In this document: piece after piece, positions 11,281 through 22,120 of the stretch
Layout: each line of letters starts with the position of its first letter
Numbering within the stretch: the stretch's first letter is position 1
Source: Clitopilus passeckerianus
Lineage: Eukaryota; Basidiomycota; Agaricomycetes; Agaricales; Entolomataceae
Direction of reading: 5' to 3'
Assembly (NCBI GenBank): GCA_944990035.1
Contig: CALYLX010000113.1
Location: 1 to 64,000 of the forward strand
DNA length: 64,000 nt
The notes under the pieces: model-generated
The model's database searches: none
Told to the model about the DNA's origin: nothing
Seen by the model: only the letters and a program-made list of their open reading frames with translations
Position numbers and translations under genes: made by a program

Positions 11281-13598
11281 ATGGAACGCACAGAGACGGC
11301 AGCTGCAAACACTGAGAATGAGAAGGAGATTTGCCGACGGCATGGGCTCCCAAGCAGCGAAGAAGTCGGACTCACTCATATACGACAGGGGACACCGTCA
11401 GACTCGATGAGGGGATGGGGCAGGGTACGCAATAATCCACTGGTACAGGTAAGTAATCGAAGACATCCTGAACAAGGGCTTATCTTCGTGGATTCATACA
11501 TATTAGCATTATCGCTAATCGCTGTTGTACATAGGTCACTCTGTTGGCGTTTGTCTGCTTCATGTGTCCAGGTTGGTAACTTTTCGCTCTGTTGAATCCT
11601 TGCTAGATGCATTATTTTTAGGTCTATTCAATGCTCTCAACGGCCTCGGTGCTGGAGGACAAGTGGATTCAACCACAAGCGCAAATGCGAACTCAGCACT
11701 CTATGCAACATTTGCTGTTGGCGCTTTTTTCGCTGGGTAATTCAGCCCTAATATTCACGCCTTAACGACGCCTAAGGTAAATTTCAGGTCGGTGACAAAT
11801 AAAATCGGTGCGAAGCGTGCGCTGCTATTGGGGAGCACCGGATATGCCTTGTACATAGGATCCTTCCTGTGAGTCTGTTTCCAACTTATTCGGATGGCTG
11901 GCTGACGGCCAAATTCACAGTGCGGTTAACATTCATCCGAATGCAGGTCCTTTTGTCATCGCGTCTGGTTGTATTCTTGGCATTTGTGCCTCGCTCCTGT
12001 GGACGGCCCAAGGATCGCTCATGATGGCGTACCCCACGGAAACCCAGAAAGGGAAGTACATTGGCGTATTCTGGGCTATCTTCAATCTGGGCGCCGTTGT
12101 TGGTGCTGCTGTTTCTCTCGGACAGAACGTACACTCCAAGGTATGCTGATCGCGTGCTTTCATGACCGCGCCCGACTGAATAATCGGCCCTTCATAGACA
12201 AACTCAGGTAAACCACGAGACCCCTCCCATACCAACCCAAATTACTCATATATTCGTGTCCTATAGTCAATAACGGGACATACGTAGGTCCTTGGTACAC
12301 CTGCTAAAAGGGCTGCTATTAATAACTTCTCTTTCTAGATCGTCTTCGTGGTCCTTACCTAGTCGGGGTGCTTATTCCTCTACTCATGACGGATCCAAAT
12401 AAGATGATCCGGACGGATGGTACAAAAGTGACCTCTCCGCGACATCCCTCGTGGAAAGTGGAGATCTACGGTCTCTACCTCACCTTGAGAACCGACCCGA
12501 TGGTCGTTCTTCTGTTCCCGATGTTCTTTACCTCCAATTGGTTTTATACGTGGCGTAAGTCGTTCCTCCTACCAACGCAACCCTAGACCCCTCTAATATT
12601 TACATACCATCAGAATTCAACGAATATAATAACGCCCTATTCAACATTCGTGCACGATCCTTGAATAACATTGTGTATTGGTTAGCTCAGATTGTCGGTT
12701 CAATATCCATTGGTTTCCTCCTCGATCAACCTTCCATCAAGCGCCGTACGCGAGCCTTTGTAGCATGGGGAATCTTGCTTATTATGGTCTTCATCGTCCA
12801 CGTGTGGGCGTACTTCTACCAAAAGTATGCTTTCCATCGTTCAGCATGGACTTCGACGCGCGAACTAACTATCACTAGGGGTTACACACGAGAAAGTGTT
12901 CCTCCTGATTCAGACAAACTCGATATTTCCGGTCCTGGATATGTTGCGAAGATATGGCTGTATATTTTCTGCGGGCTCTTGGACGCAATGTGGCGAACTA
13001 CCGCGTACTGGATAATGGGTTCAATGTCGAACGACCCAGCTAAGCTTGCTCACTTCGCTGGCTTTTGTACGTCCTTCTCATACTCCAAACACAACACCAA
13101 GCTTACCTGGCTTCTCCTACCAACAGATAAATCTTTCCAATCTGCTGGCGGCGCAGGCGTATGGCGAGCAGACGCTGTCAAGATCCCGTAAGCGACTGGG
13201 GTTCTTTCAGGAATGAATCTATGCTGAACGTTTTGCTTTTATTGCGCTCGCTAACAGGTTCATGAGCATCTTTATCTCAACATGGGTGTTGCTCGTGGCA
13301 GGACTCGTGTTCGCTCTCCCAATGATTTATCTCCGAGTGAAAGAACACACCGATTACTCTGATGAAGTTCTGTACGTCCACGTCACCTTAAGCGGATGAT
13401 CACTTGACTTCGTTACTCAATTGACTTGCTTCTAGAGCACGTATGGACGACGCTGGACACGTACATAGCGTGGACGCAAGTGGGGATGAGTACGTCCTAG
13501 AATCGGAACAGGCGCATGACAGGGACGGTGGTGTTGGTGATTACCGTGATGCAAAGTTTGAAATGAGGCGCTCCAGTAGAGGCAGCCACACTTCTTAA
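11281..13598 (+). CDS. UNC93-like (DUF895) major-facilitator-type membrane protein, copy 1, frame problem in exon 8
   Basis: Polytopic membrane protein of the UNC-93-like branch of the major facilitator superfamily; substrate unknown. Thirteen exons beginning 11281-11448, 11535-11571, 11622-11736, 11788-11868 and 11921-12140, then a 10-nt exon (12198-12207), a 17-nt exon (12267-12283), 12339-12554, 12614-12824, 12879-13066, 13127-13187, 13258-13371 and 13436-13598. Signatures shared with copy 2 include CPGLFNALNGLGAGGQ, LLWTAQGSLMMAYPTE, VYWLAQIVG and MSNDPAKLAHFAGF. Exon 8 is 216 nt against 217 nt in copy 2, and the paralogous frame hits TAG at 12360-12362. Using a donor 4 nt further downstream (12288) restores frame but replaces a membrane-segment stretch. 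It has one intron (13067-13126) absent from copy 2 and a longer acidic C-terminus. About 533 residues if the break is repaired. Confidence 0.85.
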
Positions 13599-14908
13599 TT
13601 TATACTAACCTTATGAGTGTATTTTTATTCTTCTGCAGTCTCAATACGATTTGGGTCAAATATCTCATCACCAACCGTTCTCGCCTTGTGTTGTCCCTCA
13701 GAATTTGAATATGAAACAGGTGTTACAGTCGGTACATCGGGTGCATATACAGAATCGTGCGCCTCTCAGGGGTTAATCATGAAGATTGGTATCGCTTAGT
13801 GCCACTGCCTGAGTCAGTCTCCGTGTTGACATGTTGGACGATAATCCATATGTATCAGGGCAAGTTCATAAGGTCTACCTGCCAAAGACCTGCCATATCT
13901 TGGCCTTTACCCTTGTCGTGAGTACGAGGGTTGCGTCCAAAATTGCTCGCGACGTTCGGACAAGAAGATGTGCCTGGCTGGTGTTTCGGGCGAAGACGAG
14001 CGGATGCATATTGCAGATGGAGGTGAGGGTTATCATCTTGCCTGGCTCTTTCCACCTCAATCTCGGGGGGGATCAGCATGGCAGCTTGCAAAACCTTCCG
14101 ATAGTTAGATTGTCACAGGCTGCCTTTTCTAGATGGAGCCCTTATCACACAGTATACGAATTTTCATGCGAAATGTTATGTACACCATGTTGCTTTGTAT
14201 CGCACACGGTACTCCTGTCCATCATATGTGAAGGTGCAGAGCAAATCAGGTCACAAGGCGCCGACTTTCAATTCTTCTCAGCCACCTCGAGAACCCAAAT
14301 CGATCATTCCACATGTGGACTTTGATCCCATTCCTCCAGCAGATGGATCTGGAGGCTAAACGCAAAGTCCAGCGTGCGCAACGAGGACCACAATGTCAAA
14401 CGCGTTCTTCACCATATTGTTCGTCTTTGAGAGAGAAGGTACCGTTCTTGGCCGCGTTCAAGCTTATCACCCCCAATCTCTGAAACGGAGACAGGAGTCA
14501 ATGGTTACAAAAGGAGAGCAAGGGTCAAAAGAGCTGCCTATCGAGATATGATCGAGCCTCTTTTTATATGGGAGTTTTTTATTCTTTGCAAGGCGGATAG
14601 CAATTACCATACGGGTATTTGGGACCGACATCCGCTTGTTCACGAGACGAGAACCATGTGTTACCGATCACCACAAACCGCCGAAAGAATGGTACATGTG
14701 TTCGGAAATACAGTCCCGCTTCCCATTTGCAACAGCGGCCTAACTCCATCTTAGCGCAACCCTCAGCTAACTGAGAATCTTGTGGATGTGTCTGCCTTGT
14801 CAGATGGTTCAGCCTCTCACCCGTGGGATTTGCATGGAGTCCAATTTCTCTTATATGCAGGCTGTCTGGGACCCTCTTCGATAACTGTCCCCCAACACGC
14901 AGCCCAGC
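13599..14908. other. Spacer between the two transporter copies
   Basis: Open frames on either strand here (for example 164 codons from 13831 on plus) have no recognisable motif, no plausible splice partners and overlap one another. I see no supported gene. The last few hundred bases should contain the promoter of copy 2. Confidence 0.4.
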
Positions 14909-16954
14909 ATGAGCGATGTCACCGACAAGGAAAAGGGATCTGTTAGCAGCGCTGCCTCTCAGGTCTATGAGCGGCCTGCTGGCCTCAAAGGCCTCTACTA
15001 CCATCCTATCTTCCAGGTATCTTCAGTGTTCACTTTTCTTGTTCGGCACGTTTCATTGTCATGTCTCGTAGGTATGCATGGTTGGTTTCGTGTGCTTCAT
15101 GTGTCCTGGTCAGTCCCGTTCCTGTTCTCGTTTGCGCTTCAGGCATCTCGTTAACGCGGTTGTTTCACAGGTCTGTTCAACTCCTTGAACGGATTGGGAG
15201 GTGGTGGTCAAGTCGATTCGAAGACGAGTGCAAACGCCAACGTCGCACTCTATTCGACCTTTGCTGCTACTGCTTTCTTCTCTGGGTAAGAGTTTACAAA
15301 TTAGGCTCTTCAAAGTGTTTGACTGAAGCTTACCATAGGTCTATCAACAACAAATTGGGTGCTCGTCTGACTCTCCTCCTCGGAACAACTGGTTATGCTC
15401 TCTACATCGGCTCTTACCTGTGAGTGGCTTCTTCTGTTCCCATCGGCTCTTGGCTCAAGGTTTCGTTAGCGCTATCAACATCCACCCTGGTGCTGGAGCA
15501 TTCGTCATTGCCGCTGGTGCGATCCTCGGGGTCTGTGCTGGCCTTCTGTGGACTGCTCAGGGCTCGCTCATGATGGCCTATCCCACCGAGGGCCAGAAGG
15601 GTAAATTCATTGCCATCTTCTGGGGCATTTTCAACCTTGGAGGTGTTGTCGGAGCGGCCGTCGCTTTGGGACAGAATATCAATTCCACGGTATGTTTCCA
15701 CTCTCCTAGACCCAGGTGCCATTGACTTACTGTTTCTTATTAGGCCAATGCTGGTAAGGCTAGGGTTTTATGCAAAACAAGATAGGGACGCTGACTTGAT
15801 CTCACTCATTTCAGTCGGTAATGGCACCTATGTACGTCTTCAGCACCATTCGATACCGTCATGTAACTGACCTCAAGCGCTATCAGATTGGTTTCCTCAT
15901 CCTGACCTGCTTGGGAGTCCTCATTCCCCTGACCATGGCCGACCCCAACAAGATGCTTCGTACAGATGGCACGAAGGTTACCACCGGTCGCCAGCCATCT
16001 TGGAAGACTGAACTCTACGGCCTATACGTCGCATTGAAGACTGACCCCATGATCGTTCTCCTCTTCCCCATGTTCTTCGCCTCCAACTGGTTCTACACCT
16101 GGCGTTAGTCTCACTTCTACCTGGAATTCGAACCTTTCACTGACTTTAAGGTTTAGAATTCAACGACTACAACGGTGCCATCTTCAACATCCGTACCCGT
16201 GCACTCAACAACTTGGTTTACTGGCTTGCTCAAATTGTTGGTGCCTTGTTGACTGCTGCCCTCCTCGATCGCAAGCAACTCAAGCGGCGCACTCGTGCCT
16301 TCGCCGGATGGGGAATGCTTTTCGTTACTGTCTTCTTCGTTCACATCTGGGCCTACTTCTACCAAAAGTACGTCTCATCACTTCCAGCCATATCCTTGTG
16401 ACTCATCGCCTTGTTGTAGGGAGTACACCCGCGAAAGTCTGGAAGCCAATGAGCACCGGATCGACTTCACCCATTCAGAATATCCTGGCAAGATCTTCCT
16501 CTACCTGTTCTGCGGTATCTTGGATGCTATGTGGCAATCGACCGCTTACTGGCTCATGGGCGCTATGTCCAATGACCCCGCCAAGCTTGCACATTTCGCC
16601 GGATTCTACAAGTCCATCCAGTCTGCTGGTGCCGCTGGCGCATGGCGTGCTGATGCTGTCAAGACTCCGTGAGTCCACAGGATTTGTTATCTCACTGGTA
16701 GTGTACTCATGGTTGTTCCGCCATAGCTTCATGAACATCTTCATCTCCACCTGGGTGATCCTTGTTGCTGGCTTGGTCTTCGCCTTGCCCATGATCCACC
16801 TTCGTGTGCACGAGACCACCGATATCTCTGAGGAGGCTCTGTATGTTCCCCCTTCATTGCTGCAAGGACTTGTACTGAATGCTCCTTCAGTGCCCGCATG
16901 GATAACGAAGGACATATTCTCCCTGCCGAAGAAGTCAAGAACGAAAAGCACTAA
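14909..16954 (+). CDS. UNC93-like (DUF895) major-facilitator-type membrane protein, copy 2, intact
   Basis: Intact tandem paralogue of the gene at 11281. Twelve exons sum to 1443 nt, giving 480 residues. They start 14909-15016, 15072-15108, 15171-15285, 15339-15419 and 15470-15689, followed by 10-nt (15744-15753) and 17-nt (15815-15831) exons, then 15887-16103, 16157-16367, 16420-16668, 16727-16840 and 16891-16954 (edges plus or minus 1). Exons 2-7 have the same lengths as in copy 1. Conserved blocks: PGLFNSLNGLGGGGQVDS, AGLLWTAQGSLMMAYPTEGQ, DPNKMLRTDGTKV, NWFYTW, HIWAYFYQK and FMNIFISTWVILVAGLVFAL. About a dozen hydrophobic segments are evident. Family members are proposed ion-channel regulators or transporters; the role in fungi is not established. 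Confidence 0.92.
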
Positions 16955-17314
16955 TGTATTTGGGATGATGGAACGAAGTTCTTTACGATACTCAAGGGTA
17001 CTTATGATTGCACCATCTTCTCTCCTCTACTATAATAATCTACACTCGGAACGAACTGGAATGACCATGGATTGAGATACATCAATGTTCGGCGTTAGAC
17101 ATACAGTCCTATAAGTTTCACAAAGGTTCCATGCACCCCATATATGTAAGGTATTCAGAAGACTGACTGATTTTTGGCATGACTGTGCTTTGAGCCTCGA
17201 AAGCTTGGCTCATGGCTTCTTCAGCCAAGCGCTTTAAGCTGAAGCGATTGTTGCTTGATTTGGATCAGCATCTCTTGAAATTACAACTCAGCTTCACACC
17301 ACCACCACGCCAGC
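16955..17314. other. Intergenic, upstream of ArfGAP gene
   Basis: Holds the 3' untranslated region of transporter copy 2 and the ArfGAP promoter. No gene seen. An imperfect AGCTTGGCTCATGGCTTCTT / AGCCAAGCGCTTTAAGCT inverted arrangement lies around 17200-17240; its significance is unclear. Confidence 0.4.
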
Positions 17315-18692
17315 ATGTCTAGACAAGACAGAGCTACCACGGAAAGAAACGCAAGAACGCTACGGGAGCTTGTGAAAAGGCCTGAGAACAAAGTTTGTGC
17401 AGACTGCAAGAAGAACGGTGCGTATCACTCACCGACTTGGCCAAGCACCAACTCAACAAACTTGAACAGACCCGCGATGGGCCTCGTGGAACCTGTGCGT
17501 GGCCTTTCACCCTAGCTCGAACAAAAGCTGATTCCTGATATTCAGTGGCGTTTACCTTTGTATCCGATGTTCTGGGATACATCGTGGCATGGGCACCCAC
17601 ATCAGCAAAGTCAAATCCATTGACCTCGATACATGGACACCAGACCAAATGGATGTGAGTGGAAGCCTAAAGCCGTATACGACTTTTATTCATCATAAAC
17701 GCCTCGCCCAGTCTATCCAGAAGTGGGGAAACCACAGAGCTAACTTGTATTGGGAAGCACACCTAAAACCGGGTCACATTCCCCCCGACCAGTATGTTCC
17801 AGTCATGATTGGCTGCTGATCAATCTGACAAAATCCTCGTAGTAAAATGGAATCCTTTATTCGCTCAAAATACGAGTCCAAACGATGGGCCCGAGAAGGA
17901 CCGCCCCCTTCCGATCCCTCCATCCTTGATGATGGCGTAGCGAGCGCAGCAACACAGCAGCAGCAGGCTCCAGCACCTGCTACGTCTACTGCTAGAGCCG
18001 CTCCCCCACCCACGACTGCATCAGCCCGGGCAACCGTTACTCGCCAACCGCAAACACATCAACTTCTCTCCAGCAACTTCAACAATGCTCCTCAGGCGCC
18101 TGCAGGTCGTGTTGCTGCACCCTCTTCTCAGCCTGCCGCCGCCGCCGCGCAGCTCCAGGCACCGGCGGCTCCCGTGAACGATCTTTTCTCGCTGGATTTC
18201 CATGCCCCACCTCCCTCAAATCCCGCCAGCCCAGAGCCTCAAGCGGCCTCTAAGAAAGACGTGAAGCAAGATATCCTGTCACTCTTTTCGACCCCTCAAC
18301 CAGCCCAGGCAGCTGCAGTGCCTTTTGGTCAATTTGCCGGAACTGCACAGATGGGTGCAGCTAATGCGTGGGCAGCACCACCCCAGGCTCAGCCTGCTCC
18401 GACCAGCATGATTGGCAGTAACGGCGTCGGAGCATGGGGCGCAAGCTCTGGTTGGAATGCGGCGCCCGCAAACATGACTGCACAGCCAAATTTATGGGCC
18501 AATCCTGCCTCGCAACCTGCTGCGCCTGCTACCAATAACCTCTTCAACACATCGGACGTTTGGGGTTCATCCGGTGCCGCCGGTTCTACACAGCAACAGA
18601 ATGATCCTTTCGGCGCATTCGGTTCTGCAGCTCCCGCTACTACCCAAAAGAAGGATGACGTGTTTGGAGACTTATGGGGAGGATTCAAGTAA
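17315..18692 (+). CDS. age2: Arf GTPase-activating protein (Age2/SMAP-like)
   Basis: Stimulates GTP hydrolysis on Arf GTPases during vesicle budding from the trans-Golgi or endosomes. Five exons (17315-17417, 17470-17494, 17546-17654, 17712-17791, 17843-18692) sum to 1167 nt, 388 residues. The N-terminal ArfGAP zinc finger is complete after splicing: CADCKKNDPRWASWNLGVYL, then CIRCSGIHRGMGTHISKVKS with the catalytic arginine in IHRGMG, and SIQKWGNHRANLYWEAHL. The rest is Ala/Pro/Gln-rich and disordered. It contains DLFSLDF, like a clathrin-box motif, and DPFGAF near the end. Age2/SMAP rather than Gcs1 is inferred from the QKWGN...MESFIRSKYESKRWA block just after the finger. Exon 2 is only 25 nt. 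Confidence 0.88.
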
Positions 18693-18857
18693 TCAACAAC
18701 GATGACTTTCTTGACATCCTTGGTTATTTCGTGGCAGTAGTTGACTTAGATTTGTCCCAGGATAAATACATTCAGTCCCATATTCAATATCTTTATACCA
18801 AACCAAGATCCTGTTCATGCACCAATAAGCCAAGTTGCAAAGTGCCGGATGGATTAA

Positions 18858-21476
18858 TCAACTCACCTTCTCAATCAGCTTACGGGCAATAGGGTGGAAC
18901 TCTGTCTTCTTTCTCTCAAACACCTTCGCGGCCATCTCCCTGTCCGCCTTATTGGCTTCCCTGAAGATCGGGCGACAGAACTTCATCCTTCCCTTGATGA
19001 TTCCAGTGCCATCCTCTCCAACGACCCACTCAACGGCTTTGGGTGCGTATACCTTAGCGGCCTCGGAACCGTGATTTGTGAGGGCAATCTCGTAGAAACG
19101 CAAGCGGATCTCTGCGTTGGGGGTCGACGACAGGCCATACAGCTCGCCAAGATGGTCGATGTGGGACAACGGGAGCGAGGTTTGAGAGTGTAGGCGTTCC
19201 AGGAAGACGACTAGATTCAAGCAGCAGTTTCAGTCATTCGGTTCCTGGATTCATGATCGAACAACATACTTATCTGGTTCCCGTCGAAACCTTCCAAATC
19301 GGAGGCGGAAAACCCGAATTTCGAAGGATCCTCGGTAGAGCGAGCTTTATCCCATCTATCCGCGAGTGCGTATGCTTGCTTGGCCAAAGTTGTATCATAC
19401 TCCATCTTGACGGGGAGTTCGGTGCCCTCTCCGTGTAGCCATGCCTGGAGCAAAAGGTCAGCACCAGGCTTTGGTAGCAATACAGAGAGGGTAATCTCAC
19501 GTCCCAGTCAACTGAGTCGAGAGCCTTGATCTTTTCGGGGCCCCCATGCTTGGTCCAGTACGCATAGAGATGATCCTTCCATTGGTCTGTGGTGATGCTC
19601 TTGCCCATGAAGGTATTGACATAATCCTTCACATAGGGGAGGAAGGTATAGAGGCCACCAATCTTGCGTTCTGACAACGGATAAATACGCCTCGGGGGTC
19701 TTCCAGACATCACTTACCGAGATGAAGGATGAAATTGGCACCCTTCTCGTAAGGAATGCTGCTGTAAGCCTCGTCTGGGTCTTCTCCCTTTTCAAACTCA
19801 ATAACCAGCCTCTGATATTTGGGCTTGCTTTCGTATCGTTTAAGTTCATCTTCGAGCGCCTTTGCACCAATAACGAAAGAGAAGCCTCGGTGTGCAGGTG
19901 TGTGAAGGATCTCCTGGAGGACACGCTCGATGTACGTGGTCCATCCCTCGTTCAGCCAGAAGTGGGAAGCGTTTGCATGCCTATGCATGCAGTCAGAGAT
20001 CGAGCCATTGGAAATGCAACCAAACATACGTTACACCATTGCCGAACCAAGAGTGCGTGAGCTCATGAACGACTACGTCGACCAGAGTACGATCGCCGGT
20101 CAAAAGAGCTGGAAGGCTAATCAGCAGATATACTCTTATTGACGGGTCAGAGACGTACTGGGAGTCAGGAAGGAGATGCAAGCATTTTCCTGATATTTTG
20201 GTGAGTAAATTATGACTTTTGAAGGTAGTATATATATTTGCTCACCATTCCTCCGTAGGGGAACGACGGCGGAAGGATGAGAAGGTCGTATACACCGAAT
20301 CTATAGGGCGTAACAATCTTCTCCTCAGCTGCCAAGAACCTGACGATAAGATCAAAATTTGGTTCAAACGCTTCTGTAGGACATCTCGTTACCTGGCTGT
20401 ATCGGCAGAGAATTCCCAGTATGACCTGTCCAAAAGCTCTGGCTCTGCCCAGATGCCAGACTTCCACTCCTTGTTTTCATGTCGGGGGAATGCGCGATAA
20501 TGGATGTTTCCAGACGCGATAGCAAGCAAATAGGACGGGATTGGTACAGGCTAATACACGGGAGGTTAACAAGCCTTCTAATGTGTAGAGGTACAACCTA
20601 CCTGATCGTAAACATATGTCACTTCATCCTTTCCGATTTCTTTGCCTCCATGAGGAGCACCATCGGATGGTGGAGATTGCCTGATAGCTGAGAGGAGGAC
20701 CGGGAGGTTGGAAGTGACGTTGGCACTGTATTTCTAGTGGAACAATCCTTAGATGAGGCGTAAAAGATCTGAGATCACGAGAACGTACAATCTTTACCGA
20801 CGGACTATCTAGAATGATATCGAGGAATCAATGATCTGCCTTGGAAGCAAAGTCAGATCGGGCGTACCTTGAACGGGAACGATAGCACGAGCATAGATAG
20901 GCTGGCATTGACTGAAAAGATATGGGAACTGTTTTCCTGACGTTTGTCTAAACCAGTCATTAGTACCAAGACATCGACGCTGTCGCTACAGTACGCACGC
21001 TTTATCAAGCCACTGGAGAGCCGTGCAGCCTTCCGTGGTTTGATACACGATCTTGATATCGACGTAATCTCCATTCTTCAAACCAGAGGGAGGTCCACAA
21101 CAAGGGCAGATCCCATAATTTCATGTTTCTCCCCAATAGTAAACTATGATCGGAGATTCAGGTCAGCGATACCTATCAACAAGAGGGTCGGTCGAGGTAT
21201 TGGATATTGGTCGCTTACATTGACTGGTTTGCCTTCATGGCTAACTTCAGAGATATCTAGAGCCCAAGTATCGAAACTAACGTCAAATCAGCGCAATGGC
21301 TTGGCTTGAATTCCAAGGGAACCTCACATAACATTCTTCGGATTGTCCTCCTTCACGAGCAAGTGATGTGTCGCAGAACCCGATATCTTCTGCGTATCAA
21401 AGTGGAGCTTCCAGTCAAGCTGGATATGTTCTGTGGCGACTTGCAAGTAATTCGATTGAGTCGTTGGGTCTGTCAT
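18858..21476 (-). CDS. lap2: Leukotriene A4 hydrolase-like M1 aminopeptidase, one apparent 1-nt frame break
   Basis: Zinc metallopeptidase of family M1, LTA4H subgroup; in fungi mainly an aminopeptidase with epoxide hydrolase relatives. The gene is cut into many exons from the ATG before [11 protein letters not shown] at 21476 to the stop at 18858. Ordered motifs: [44 protein letters not shown], substrate motif PPSFPYGGM, zinc site [10 protein letters not shown], third ligand in [12 protein letters not shown], catalytic tyrosine in [24 protein letters not shown], and the C-terminal helical domain ending [10 protein letters not shown]...[12 protein letters not shown]. The frame reading GSALVVDLP does not continue into SGLKNGDYV; one more base at a three-C run (plus-strand GGG, 21088-21090) would join them. 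The rest matches the family closely, so a sequence error is likely. Confidence 0.88.
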
Positions 21477-22120
21477 GGCTGCAAGAGGCAAAAACTCGTA
21501 TCCTGAGCAACATATCAACCGCCGGATCTAATCTAATCACGCTTTTATAACGAGGGGTTGCTATGTACAACTCGACATTTCCCAAAACACATCCCTTTTA
21601 CAAAAGAAACCAGTCTTTAAATACTTTGAACAAATAATAGGACAAGCGTGATGGTTAGAGAAATAAACAGACATGAGTATGATGAACTACTGCGCGAGCA
21701 TCATTTGATATAGGACACAATTGGGCTAGAGAACACATTGAATGGTGAAATAATATGTTTGACAGTTTGAGGAGAGGGTGTTGCGCGTATGTGAATGTTC
21801 TTGACAGCATAATGGGAAAGTCCGTCCACAGGGATTGACAAAAATGGTTGGAAAACGAGAGAGACGTGTGGCGCGTACGACCGATCTTGTGAGCCGCCGG
21901 CCAGGCCGTATTTGAAAAATTATTACACGAGTGTGTGGGGTATAATAATTTGCTTGAATTGACAATGAAGATAGGGGACTTGAGTGTAATAGGGGTATCC
22001 ACTCGCATCCTTAAGATTGCTGCAGGATCTTGAAGGAATAACTGGCATGATTATGATTAAATCACAAGCAAGCAGTCATGCCAGTCGGGAATCCAAAAGG
22101 AATATGAGTACGGTAAATAA
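21477..22120. other. Intergenic between the aminopeptidase start and the Bni4-like gene's end
   Basis: AT-rich, with no supported gene. Several minus-strand open frames of 60-117 codons are low-complexity and overlap one another. The part near 21480-21600 should be the promoter of the aminopeptidase gene. Confidence 0.4.

Noticed and set aside
13831..14325. 164-codon plus-strand frame between the UNC93-like genes
   Set aside because: No recognisable domain, overlapping opposed frames of similar length, and composition unlike neighbouring genes.
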